Made by a program: the position numbers and the translations under genes. From positions 95,644,001-95,708,000 of the forward strand of contig CM032233.1 in assembly GCA_019009955.1 (NCBI GenBank): a stretch of DNA of 64,000 bases. Reading direction: 5' to 3'. The notes beneath the pieces are model-generated. The model was not told the DNA's origin, ran no database searches, and saw only the letters and a list, made by a program, of their open reading frames with translations. Positions 47,011-58,017 of this stretch are shown in pieces. The stretch's first letter is position 1. The number at the start of each line of letters is the position of its first letter. This DNA is from Riptortus pedestris. Lineage: Eukaryota > Arthropoda > Insecta > Hemiptera > Alydidae.

Positions 47011-48922
47011 CATAATTTTTTATGTCTACTCTTTTTGCGTTACGTTTTGCAATTGTCGAAAAGTAAGAAAAGGTCCTAGGAGTCGGAAAGGGCATAGCAT
47101 CTAGCGAGCCCTTCTATCCGTTATCTCATGGTTTTCCCTAGAACCTCTCCTCTTGATCCTAAGGCTGACATTTCCTGAATGCAAACATTACGCCATTTGA
47201 TTTTCAGATAGTTCCTCTAATATTTGTTGTAAAAAGCATCTTGGTCGCTCGTGCGCTAACTTTTTCAAACCTTCCCAAACACGAGTATAAGGTGTCAAAA
47301 AGTGTTTGTACTGAAAAATATGTTTGTAAATCATATGAATGGATATTATAACTGCTAGAACATTCTGTATTCCATTTAAAATCTGAGGGACATAAATTAA
47401 AACTAATATATATTATCTGTCGTTTGATAGGAACGTTGATTAACATGGATCAACAAGTGTCCGGATCGAGATGTTGGAAACTTACAACTTTGAATTAACG
47501 TACCTCCCAAACGATGTACCTAATTTATGATTCAAATATATATGTTCAAGGTTCATGATTAGAATAAAAACAAAGAAAAAATACTTGGTTTAGAAAAAAA
47601 CAGTTGGTTTTTCGGATTCTTTGGTTGATGGGGGAACCGGGACCGCTATACAACGTTTCAAGGGTCAGGCTATTCAATGCACTGTGTTTATAATTTCATA
47701 GATCCCGTTCAGGGGGTGATGGAGCCTTATCAGGGAGGACCAGCTTGGATATGCATTCCTCAGAGTTCTTTAAAATATCCTAGAGAAATGTGTTACATCA
47801 ACCAATATAGTTATCAGTGGATGTCGGTTGTAAAAAAGAGACTCCTACCATTTATTTGATCAAGTTAAATAAATCCGTTTAGTTTGAATATTCTCCTTTC
47901 TTGGCCCATCATAGAGTCGAGAAAAGTGAAGTACAAATGAGATAATAACTTTTTCACCGCTTACATCCACTTACTGAAATTACAATATCATGGTGAACAT
48001 GGTGAATGATAATGTATTCAAAATAAGCGACTTTAACATAGCAAGTACTGACTCAATTGTTACATATAATTCAGGTATTCGATATAACATGGAAATAATA
48101 ATAGTTTATGCTGTGTGATGACTTAATAGTTCATAAGAGTTTTCTCTTACGATTTGTGAGATTCGTTGTTATGGCTCCTTCCAAACCCACCCCTTCCTCT
48201 TTTGTGGCTTATAATCAAAAGAAGATGTGCACTACTAAATGCTACAACAGTCCTAAATATAAATTTTCAACATTCTTGACTTAATTTTAGTTAATGCGTA
48301 CAACGTCACGCCGAATTTGTCACAATGGCATCTGGAAAAGTCAAAACGTAAAATTCCGTTGAAATTGAAAACCGAACATTTTCGTAATTACAATATTTCC
48401 AATACTTTGGACAAGAAAGTAAAAACGGTGGCATCTTGGTTTAAAATCACGCTAGCTGCATTTCTTTTTCACAAATTTGGAAGGTTGCATTTTTTTTCTA
48501 GAAATTTTTCTGATCAATTTAGAGACCCGTAATGGAATACTGTGGGCATTTAAATTTTATAATTCTTTAATAATTGTAATCTTTGTGTTATTATTAGGAT
48601 GTACTGAAAAGGTGAGTTCTGCTTTCATTGAAAGGCAAGGAGCAACTACACTTAAGTTGATTTAGAGACTATGAAATATGTTGAAATATCTAAATGAATA
48701 AATATAAAAACATATACTTTTTTCGCTGCTTATTTTTACCTACAAACGCGCGGTCTGGGTTCGCTCTTGTTTAATCAGTTATCTTAATCTATATGGTATT
48801 ATAAAAATATCATGCGGGAACTATGAAAATATTTGGTAAAGAGACAGAAAAAAAATTAGTCGGTTAAAATAACGATATTTTACTACTCCGTGAGATCTTG
48901 GTTAGCCGTTGGTTATTAAATG
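47011..48922. other. Unassigned DNA
   Basis: Several 60-80-codon frames on both strands without recognisable motifs; no member of the dispersed families seen. Confidence 0.4.
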
Positions 48923-49170
48923 ATAGTAGAGGGTGGCTGGGTATCAGCTATAAATTCTCAATTCTTCAGATAGAGGACTTTATTTATTTTTTATGCTGAG
49001 AGTTTCGGGCACCGTTGGTTCCCTTCAGAAATGTGTCCCTAAATAGAATATTACAATTGCTCTGGAGAAGGGAACCAATGGTGCCCGTAACTGTCAGTAC
49101 AAAAAATAAATAAACTCCGTTATCTGGAGAATTGTGAATTTATAGCCGATACCCAACCATCCTCTACTAT
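48923..49170. mobile_element. Fold-back element (long inverted repeat, 248 bp)
   Basis: Arms 48923-49030 and 49062-49170 are inverse copies of each other, about 108 bases each with roughly 85-90% identity by eye, around a 31-base spacer. The tips are ATAGTAGAGG and CCTCTACTAT, and the inner ends are GTTGGTTCCCTT and AAGGGAACCAAT. Almost the whole element is stem, so a transcript would form a long hairpin. There is no coding capacity. The superfamily is unknown, and no clear target-site duplication is visible. Confidence 0.85.
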
Positions 49171-50294
49171 GATATTGTACTAAGTATGCATTTTTTATGC
49201 TCTATTCTCATTCATAAGAAAGGGGTAATAATCGGAACCATACATTATTCTAAGTTGTATAATGGATATTTCCGGTAATAAGTAACAACATTTATAAATT
49301 CTATCTGACTTAAAAAAAACGTCATTTAATTTGAATGAAACTCTTCACCCCGTTAACTCATCAATAGCGATTACTAAATTTAGTAATGTAATATACTGAA
49401 CTCTATTGCAGAGTTCGTGATATTCAGAGTAAATAAGTGTTGTCAACAAAGTCCATCCCGGACCAATGGTATAAACTTTCACTAAATTCTTAATCCCCTA
49501 AAGCCATAAAGCTGAATTAATTAATTGAGAAAAAAACAAAAGGTGACGAGTAAAAAGAAAGAGCAGGGAAAAGTTTTAAGCATAATTTTTCTTAAGAGGT
49601 TTGATGAGATAAATTCTCTAAAAATAACTGAGTTTAATAAAAAAGAATGATTGCCGAGATAGTGTTATTCACCGAATTTAAAAGAATGATTTTTGCCACC
49701 GGCATAAGTGAATTATACTCTCTTAACGAAAATTAACGGACGGCAAGCTTTAAAAAGACTCATTTGTTTCAGTGAAATAAAGCAGGAGCTCTCTCTCTTT
49801 CTACCCCTACAAATTAATTAAAAAAGACTTAGAAATATTGCTTGATTTTTTTAATATGTTCTAAATAGTATCAGGAAAAGTGACGTCAGTTGTTTAGGAT
49901 TGAGTTTGCTCTTTAAGATAAATACTATTTCTATTGTAAACTTTGAGTACTGTCATACGGTACTGTTAAAGAAATTCTCTTTATATCACATTTCAAAGAC
50001 GTGGAAAAATATTCTTAAAGAAAAAATATATAAATATTGGACTAATAATGTAACCCATTAGACCGTGGCCTGTTCTACTAGCTTAGTCTATACACTACGA
50101 ACATTTAATAGGGTTACCCTATAGACAAAAAGATAAAAAAGGATAGAATCAAGACTAAAACAATTATATATCATATAAGAGTATAAAGTATATTTATTTT
50201 ATTACAAATTCTAACATCATTCGATAAGATTAAATGTATATCTTACAGTATTTTATATATTGTTATTAGATATTACAATCGTCCATAGAATTGA
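49171..50294. other. Unassigned AT-rich DNA
   Basis: No gene or repeat family could be assigned. Confidence 0.4.
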
Positions 50295-50932
50295 AAAAAC
50301 GTCCGTCACGCAGGGGATGCGTAAACTAAGCAGATTCCCCACGTGCCGGTGTAACAGAATTGTGATATCATCTCAGCGCAGATTTTCTTTTTCTATGTAA
50401 AAAACCAATGAGTAAAATGGGGGGGGGATTGTTACTAAGGTTGAAAAAACGAAAGTACAAATACCTCGCTTAATACTACAGTTACGAAAACATGTATAGA
50501 ACAACAATTGTAAAGCATCAATAGCTTAATAAAATTGGTAAATAATAATTGTATATAGCAATATTTATAGTACATTTTATTTGCAATGCTATTGTATCTT
50601 TACACTTTTTCGATCCGACGTATAATAACGGAGATATTTCGAATTTTCGACCTCCACCCTTCCACTGATTTGATTTCAGCCATTAAAGCACTTGAACTTT
50701 ATTTTTGCATGAAACGCGTGTATATCAAGTTTGGTTACGATCAAACGGAAACAGCAACTGATAGAGTGGTAACAGATAAGTGTATATATGCATAAGTATT
50801 ATATACATATAATTTTCAACGTACCACATTTCAGTCATTTACTTGGTAGGATCGATGAACATTCGAGAAAATTGTACCAAAATCACGTCATGAGCACAAC
50901 CTCAATAGCTGATTTCCCTTATCTGCTAAAAA
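50295..50932 (-). mobile_element. HINE-like element, complete short form
   Basis: Both tips are present: AAAACGTCCGTCACGCAGGG with stem-loop and TAAGCAGATTCCCC, and at the other end AATAGCTGATTTCCC with CTGCTAAAA. The hairpin partner of the 5' tip has been shortened to TTATCTGC. Third-subfamily 3' segment, one module, a short AT segment in place of a long microsatellite, and the 5' block. Confidence 0.85.
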
Positions 50933-51643
50933 AATGATCTATCTCCTAAGACTATAGGGTATATTTGATTTTGTTTATATTATTTTATTCCAGTTTCTAC
51001 CAAATATAATATGATACATTAAATGTATGTTTTACAGTATTTTAAATATTATTACTATGTATTACAGTCGTTCAAACATTATCCAAAAAAAGGAGAAATT
51101 GAGCAAAGGTTAGATCGTCATGTTGGAGTATTTTAACAATATTTTACAAATTTGGTAATAAAGGTCCGTTTAAAGCAATTTTTGGTATTTATGCTTGGAA
51201 TATTTAATTTTATTTTTTTTTAATTGTTAATTACAACATGTTGCCAAGAGTCTGGCCAATTAGTGTTAGTATGGTTATTAATATATTATAACTTCTTAAA
51301 GTATGTGTAAATAAAATAATAATAATTCCTAGAATTACAACTGACCATATTATACCATATACATTGGCCATATACATTGGCACGTAATACAATATTAATA
51401 TTAATCTAAATAATTATAATACTGAATTCAATAGGTTATAATTCAACGTAAATGTAGATTAATTCATTCTTTTTTAATGTCTAAATAAAGATCAGTTTTC
51501 TAACATATCAGATTAACATAACTATTCTCTAAGATAAGTATATCTCTTCTAATAATAAGTATAACTGCATATAATAAATAATGTGCCGATTATTATTGAA
51601 TAAGCACCCCCATAAAAATAATAAAATTCTTTCTTTTATATTG
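50933..51643. other. Unassigned AT-rich DNA, partly LINE 3' flank
   Basis: Contains a 15-base direct duplication (ATATACATTGGCCAT) near 51357-51385. The part just downstream of the LINE stop may be its 3' untranslated region. Confidence 0.4.
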
Positions 51644-52608
51644 TTAACTTTCACAAACTTTTGATAAGAAACAAAAAATATCATTAACTTTACTTTCATT
51701 GATGTAATCCAGAATGTTTACCAATGATAGGTATTCTCTTTGAGGCACTATATATTTGTCAAGGAATTTTACTCTGTGTGATGTAAAAGCGGGGCAATAC
51801 AACAGTAAATGATTCAAATGTAGGTAAATATATTTTTGGCACCATTTACATACCTCTCCAGTTTTTATAATTTGAGTCATGTTTCTATAGGATAATTTTA
51901 AATACTCGCTAGAGGAAATCCTTATTTGACTGATAAGTTTGATTTTATTTATGTTTGTGTGGAACGTTAAATAATTTTCAGGGAGAGAATGGTTAAAACT
52001 ACTAATACTTCTATATATTCGGCTGTAACTTGAGTTAAGAACTCTATCCACGTCAACGGAATTGAGATTGTTTACAATCGTTTCAATTATTGTGATCTTG
52101 TTGGCTAGCAAAGTTTGTTGGTCTAAAGATTCGAAAAAATATTCTTCAACATAATTATTTCCTGCTATAAATTTTACTTGTGACACCCAATTATATTTTA
52201 TGTCGCTTTTCCTATTGTGCAAACTAAGGAGCTTAAGAAAACATTTTTTCGGAAGTCGGTGGTCAGGCATTGAGAGCAGTTTAACACAGAAATTAATAAT
52301 TTTCTTAAATATAACTACATTTAAGTGCGCTCGTCCAGTTTCCAAACGGACTATGTATTTCGGCGTACTTCTTGGCCAAGAATACAAATACTTCAAGAAC
52401 CTCAGCTGTCCAGGTAATTTGGAGCCCAAATCTCTGCTCCATAAAGAAGAGTAGATGACACCATTGAATCAAATAGGGCTATTCTTGCTTCCCAGGAATC
52501 ACTCTTTCCTCTTCCCAGTATTTCCCTAACCTTTGCACTTGCTGCATTTGATCTCTGGCTGAAATGATCTGCAGCTTTATAAAATCTTCCTGATGAGGAA
52601 AAAGGCAC
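51644..52608 (-). pseudogene. LINE ORF2 C-terminal region, one frameshift
   Basis: Two minus-strand frames join at about 52405. The first (52608-52402) reads FSSSGRFYKAADHFSQRSNA, KVREILGRGKSDSWEARI and STLLYGAEIWAPNYLDS, the thumb and post-thumb region that follows the reverse transcriptase palm in many insect LINEs. The second (from about 52410 to 51644) continues QLRFLKYLYSWPRSTPKYIV, RLETGRAHLN and a long charged segment. It ends with the terminal finger CKWCQKYIYLHLNHLLLYCP (C..C.......H....C) and a 40-residue tail. The second frame is open for about 255 codons, so the copy is relatively young, but the shift and loss of everything upstream of 52608 make it inactive. Upstream truncation coincides with the HINE-like copy beginning near 52655. 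Confidence 0.85.
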
Positions 52609-52654
52609 TCCAAGGTTTATGCTTGGAATAAGACATTATATATTGTCTTATTTT

Positions 52655-52977
52655 TAAAGTGCGATGACAAAAAGTGGATGTGTTACTCTAGGCTGAAATC
52701 TAAAAAAGTCAAATATATCGATTAATGTTGACAGTAAAGAAAACATGTATATAACAATATACGATTAAATTTACAATAACATTAGTTCTGTACAATTTTT
52801 TGATGCGAGGTATAAGAACCGAGATATTTTGAATTTTCGAAATTCCCCCTCTAACCCCCCCCCCATTGGTCCGATTTCAGCCGTTAATGAACTTGATCAT
52901 TAATTTACATAAAACATTTAAATATCGAGTCTGACACCGATCAAACAAAAATTGCGACCACTAGAGCAGTATCAGAC

Positions 52978-53050
<73 letters not shown>

Positions 53051-53173
53051 CGAACGGGCCACATTTTCGTCATCTCCTAGTTGGGATCGATGGACGTTTG
53101 TCGATTTGTTTCAAAAATCGTGTCATGAGCAAGACCTCAATAGCTGTTTTCCCTTGCGGGAAATCTGCCAAAA
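52655..53173 (-). mobile_element. HINE-like element, 5' half with long TA tract
   Basis: Body from AGGCTGAAATCTAAAAAAGT through the C-rich tract, GAACTTGATCATTAATTTAC and CGACCACTAGAGCAGTATCAG, the TA microsatellite (52980-53045) and the 5' block, to GGGAAATCTGCCAAAA. The 3' end is absent. Confidence 0.8.
52980..53045. repeat. (TA)n microsatellite inside HINE-like element
   Basis: About 33 uninterrupted TA units, the longest TA tract in the window, at the family's usual position. Confidence 0.97.
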
Positions 53174-53810
53174 TTTTAAAATATCTCCGTTATTATGGCT
53201 GGTGGTGGGAATCCTGCTAAGTTTACAGAGCACCCGGTTAACTTAGCTATAAAATAATACAACCATTAATTAATCTACTGCACAGACAGAGCATATCCAT
53301 TATTTTTTTTTGCTAGAGGCATAGTTTAAATTTGACATATCTTATACAGTACTTTACCACCCCCCATTGTTGGATTTTTTTGAAATGTTGTTATTTTCAG
53401 TTTTTAGTGATCATTATTTATATTACTGAGACTATAAACAAAATCATTAATTTTTAACTTGAAATAAAGTCGATTTTAGAAGGGATTAGTTACTTGTGAG
53501 CTAACGGTAAATTAAGAGCTACAGACCAAGTTCTAGAGCAGCTATTATAACTTTAGTACTTTAGATAGAATGAAAGAAACAAAATAGAGTTTACTTAACT
53601 TCAGTTTCACAGGGCCAACCAATAACTAGTCTTAATATATGTCCTAATTAGTTCTATATCCTTGCACTTTCCTTAATTACATGTCAAACGGATAAAACGA
53701 AGACCATATGAATGCTGGCTGGTGTAGGTTAAAATCAGTTTCCGTGTTAAAAAAATTCAGAACTTCCACTTCAAATTACTTTTGAGGATCTCGAACATCA
53801 CCTTACGTTG
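53174..53810. other. Unassigned AT-rich DNA
   Basis: A weak HINE-like trace (AAATATCTCCGTTATTATGG, CTGCTAAGTTTACAG) lies at 53177-53230; nothing else is recognisable. Confidence 0.4.
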
Positions 53811-53985
53811 AAAAAGTCCTCACGCAGGGTCTGCGTAAACTAAGCAGATTTCCCACCTACTGATCTCATACAATAAAATGTATAAAACAATCATTCTAGA
53901 GCATCGTTGAACAAGATTTGTCCTATAAAAGTCGATACCATTCATTAGATTATGGAATTTCAAATTCCCCGTCTAACCTCATCCC
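53811..53985 (-). mobile_element. HINE-like 3' end with short body fragment
   Basis: AAAAAGTCCTCACGCAGGGT, stem-loop, TAAGCAGATTTCCCAC, then a deleted third-subfamily body fading after the CCCCGTCTAACC string. Confidence 0.75.
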
Positions 53986-54066
53986 TAAAAATAAAAAATA
54001 TGACTATGTTTTTTTTAATGTGTGTGCGCGCACATTTATAGTCAGGGCATGTGTATGTATGTGTGT

Positions 54067-54068
54067 AT

Positions 54069-54098
<30 letters not shown>
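54067..54098. repeat. (TA)n microsatellite
   Basis: Short TA run preceded by GTATGTATGTG-type repeats; no HINE-like 5' block follows it here. Confidence 0.9.
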
Positions 54099-54105
<7 letters not shown>

Positions 54106-55506
54106 ATCACGTCTGACCATTTGAGTGGGTTCACTTGTTGTGCCCGGATATTCCCCAATCGATTTATCGCTGATTGTGACCAAAATTCAAGAAATTTTCG
54201 ACAAGCGATATGCTCTGATTATGGTTGACGAATCCCAAGAACTCCTAGATAGACAAAAAAAATACGTTGTGCAATCAAATTTGGAGGCATTTTTTGGACG
54301 TTCCCTATTATAGAAGCAGGGTGTGACGGGAAAACCGCATTACACCACCACAAATCTTAGTACCAGCCCTAAGCCTACAGATTCCCAGGTTTAGTTTCAC
54401 GATTAACGATGGCATGAGCGATGATTTGGTTTAGCCATTGGTCCTATCTAAAGAGAGGCTTGAATACAAATGAATGTTAATTAGCTTTCGTTGCATTCCC
54501 TTTTAAGGTCTGAGTTGCCCCAAGAGAGATGGCTCACTCGCCAGGAGAAGGGTGTGGTTTGCCCGTGTGGTCAGATCTTGGGAGGGAGGAAGATCCAGCA
54601 CGGAATGAAGAAACAGTTCTTGTGTAATTAGTAGGACAAGGGGATATTGATTCAGTGGTTGGCCAGAGGGCATGCCGCTTGCCCTTCGAATCGCTTTGAT
54701 TAGCTCTTCCCATCAAAGCAGGCAAGGGAAGGCCCTTCGGGGACCAAACGTCATCGCCCGACAGCCTAGTTCTCAGATCCACTGCCAAATAGACCCCGCT
54801 CTGCAAAAACCTTACCACCTCAATCCCTTTAATTAGTTAGTACTCCCCACAATAGTCTACGCCGTAACTAAGAAAGCATTCATACAAAAATCCATGACAA
54901 GAACTATGGACATAATCAATTTTGACAACTATGGTCATGTCTAAAGTAGTCAATATCAAAGTCAAAAGTACCCTGGAAAAGGGCAGTTTATTTGCTCTCG
55001 GTACTGCACTGTGCCATTACCTGCATCTTCCTCATATTGATTCGCTTTCTCTTTTTCTATTTCTTTATAATTTGTTAACATACGGTTAAAGAAAACGAGT
55101 GGAGGAAATATAATATAGTACAATTATAATAAATTAATTAAAGACAATAAATGAAATACTAGAACAACTAAAACGAAATAAATTACAAAAGTAAAAGATT
55201 ATAACGAAAGTTATAATAACGATGTAGCTAATAAAAATCAGATTAACTCTGTGAAGTTCATTTTCCCAGGAACTTCTTTTGCCAACTTCTTTTATAAATA
55301 TAGAGTACAAAGTTTTTTCGACTAAACGCCAATGTTGTATGTTCAGTCTAGCGTTATCAGTAAAGACCAGTCATATAGGAAGTGTCTGTAAGTTTGAATA
55401 GTCATGGGCAAGGCTCATTTTGTGTCAGTCCAAATCTGTTTAAGCAGCACTGAGTAACTCATAATAATGGAGATACTTCGAATGTTTAAAAATTGATATT
55501 TGTGAT
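54099..55506. other. Unassigned DNA with GC-richer island at 54500-54830
   Basis: A 62-codon frame at 54125-54313 has no recognised family. The island (GCCAGGAGAAGGGTGTGG, GAAGGCCCTTCGGGGACC) is unique-looking, with an open minus frame of 94 codons that I cannot link to a protein. Confidence 0.35.
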
Positions 55507-55630
55507 ATTGGCGGATTTCCCATGAGGGAAATCAGCTATTGAGGTCGTACTCATGATCTCAAATTCAAATTCAAATGTCCATCGATCCTACCCAGGAGAT
55601 GACGAAAATGAGGTCAGTTCAAAACTGAAT
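55507..55630 (+). mobile_element. HINE-like 5' end inserted next to a Merlin relic
   Basis: GGCGGATTTCCCATGAGGGA and AATCAGCTATTGAGGTCG form the terminal hairpin, then the 5' block to GAGGTCAGTTCAAAACTG. It stops at the start of the transposase relic. Confidence 0.8.
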
Positions 55631-55644
55631 CTCGACCTCTCTGC

Positions 55645-55736
55645 GAATTTACGTAGATGAAAAGGCATGAAGGCGATGATTTGTTTAATTTTATATTAAA
55701 TGATGTATCCAACTTTTGGAGACAGAAGGATTCATG
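55645..55736 (+). pseudogene. Merlin-like transposase C-terminal relic, second copy
   Basis: The frame reads LCEF then, past a stop, MKRHEGDDLFNFILNDVSNFW to a stop near 55735. It matches FCEFMWRKRHEGYEMFKVILYDRSNFW at 36.6 kb, and the 3' flanks match as well (55737-55865 with 36707-36840). Only about 30 codons remain. Confidence 0.65.
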
Positions 55737-57260
55737 AATAATATACATTAATAAAATTTGTTTATTTATTTTGTTAAAAACATCTGTTATTTAAAATGAA
55801 ATAATCATTTAAGATAACTGATATTTCTAAAAGTAACTGGCAAAAACGACCCGATAGATGCATTGTATATTTCATCAATAACACTGTGGTCGATAAGTTA
55901 TAATCAGCGTTGATTTGTGAAGTTCTGAACTAATTTCAGCAAAAACACAATGTCTATTTTAGAAGACTGTACTCATCCTACGCAAATATGCTCAAACGTT
56001 CATTGCAGTAAACAGGTGCTCTCAATACAATTCATTTTATTAAAAATCCTTATTCAAACAAGCCTGCAATGCTAATAAAGAGCAACTGCTAAACTTATAT
56101 GGCCAGGACCGCAACACGGAATCTGTAAAAAGGTCAATTTTAAGTTCTGATATGAAGGTTTTTAATGGCCTTCCCAGTAGTGTGTCATGCCAGCACGTGG
56201 GAAATTTGCTTAGTTTAAACAGCCCTTGCGGACTTTGTAAACAATTTGACCCTTTGTCTCCTAGGAATATTTACATAAGTATTCTTGGGTCACTACCATA
56301 TCAAAGGTTTCGTGAATAGTGAGATGAGAGAACGTGATCTTTGTTCCCTGTGGACCTTTTAGGGCTTAGTGCCTAGTAAGAATCATAAAGCTACTGTAGA
56401 AAGACTTGTTATATCTTGTAGGAAATCTCAAGTTGTTATAAGCAAGCTGCTCCCATTATTATGAAATAAATGAGGATGCAGACAAAGGAAATGCTGATAT
56501 TCAACAGCACGCCTGACTGATCTTTCGCAATATGCAGATGGTGTGAATGGGAGTTAAGTGTAATTATCGGCGGAGTTGGCGGGTCTAGTTTGAATAAAGA
56601 GCGGGCAGAACGAGCTGCGTGGTTGTGAAGGGGAGAGGGGGTATCCAAGTTTGCGGATAGAAGCGATAAGGCGGAGGGAAGGTAGAACTTTGGCTCTGCT
56701 AATCAGCGAGGAGTCATTGGGGATCAAGTTGCGGCCAAGCCGAATATATCTTGTCGAATAATGTTAACATGTTGCGGTCTACCCAATCCCCAATCCAGTC
56801 TTGCCGGCCCAACTTACGACTTACGAAGTTTTGCAACAATTATTAACCCGTGGATTAATTAAATTCATAACCCACCCCCTCCCCTTCTCACTTTACACCA
56901 TTCCAAAAGTTAAGCCGGGTATATATCGAAGGGCAAAGGGAGGTTTCAATTGGACTCATATTAAGAAGTCACAATTGTTGTTAGAATTTATTTGTTTTAC
57001 TCATTGTGTATTTCTTCAAACCCATACAAATATTGAAAGAACTTTAAATTTCTACTGTCTTTGAAAGGTTATACTGTTAAAACAATTCGTATAGTAATGT
57101 GCATATATCCCTGAATCATTCTCTGAATGCATGCCCTTAAGCCTACTGCTTTTGTGTATCACTCTTTCTTAGATTCGGGTATGGGTAAAAATGAAAATTA
57201 TTAGCGCAGTTCTAGTAGTCATCTAAAGTTTCCCAAGTTTCATTTTTTTATTATAAAATG
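55737..57260. other. Unassigned DNA with HINE-like tip and GC-richer island
   Basis: A decayed HINE-like 3' tip (GTGGGAAATTTGCTTAG, CTTGCGGACTTTG) lies at 56193-56237. The segment 56480-56790 is GC-richer and repeat-free; the open frames there (56436-56648, 56801-57064) show no motif. Confidence 0.4.
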
Positions 57261-57305
57261 TATGACCTCAATAGCTGATTTCCCTTAATGGAAATCTGCT
57301 TAAAG
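57261..57305 (-). mobile_element. HINE-like 5' tip fragment
   Basis: ATGACCTCAATAGCTGATTT, hairpin CCCTTAATGGAAATCTGC and TTAAA; only the terminal 45 bases. Confidence 0.75.
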
Positions 57306-57467
57306 GCCTTGTCCTCTACTTGTGTTTTAAATTATGCAGAGTGCACTTTCAGAGTCAAAGCCTTAAGAAAAAATAACAAACATAGCATATCAACAGAGTA
57401 AAAACAGGCACAAAACAATAAAAAACAAACATTTACAGGATAAAAAACAATAGAAAATTTAAAAACT

Positions 57468-57994
57468 TGAATATTAACCGAGTTATTAGCATTTTTCAAC
57501 CTTCAGCAAACCACCCCTCCGAATAACAATACTGTGTTATATAATAACCCACTTTATTCGGAGCTTAAATATTGTTTTCAAGAGACCATTATGATACGAG
57601 ATATATGCAAATATGTTGTGTTGAAACCCCCTCCCCCGTCTTAAGTTCTTCGATTGCTAAAATTTGAGTGTTTGAGATAGAAAATAATTCTGATTCATTA
57701 TAAATTTCAGTACTGGATATAGTAAATAATTTTCAATAAAATTAGTTATATTCAGATATATTTCAGTAATTCCTTTTCTTTCTGTCGGAGAATATTTCTA
57801 TCTCTGTTTAGCACTGAGAGGTTGGATGACCAGTTTGTTTAAAATTCAGACGGGGAGGACATTGGGAGGCTATTAAAATTGACTGAATGATTTCTCATTA
57901 CCGCTTCTATTTATTCGCTTCATATTCACGGTGGTGTTGTGTTACCAGTATGTAGGTTTATCTATTGTAAAACTTCACGTAGGGAATCTGCTTA
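57468..57994 (+). mobile_element. HINE-like long-form 3' half, interrupted by the satellite
   Basis: From TTGAATATTAACCGAGTTAT through the module, CCCCCTCCCCCGTC, TAAAATTTGAGTG and the long-form 3' segment (TTCACGGTGGTGTTGTG, CAGTATGTAGGTTTATC) to GGGAATCTGCTTA at 57994. Normal copies continue with GTTTACGCAG and the stem-loop. Here a short unrelated linker (CAAGGGGAGTGGATGGCC) and then the satellite follow, and the missing tip is not seen on the far side within the window. Confidence 0.8.
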
Positions 57995-58017
57995 CAAGGG
58001 GAGTGGATGGCCTTCCA

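Noticed and set aside
54125..54313. 62-codon frame resembling part of a DNA-binding or transposase protein
   Set aside because: No specific motif could be named, and the surrounding sequence offers no further coding segments.
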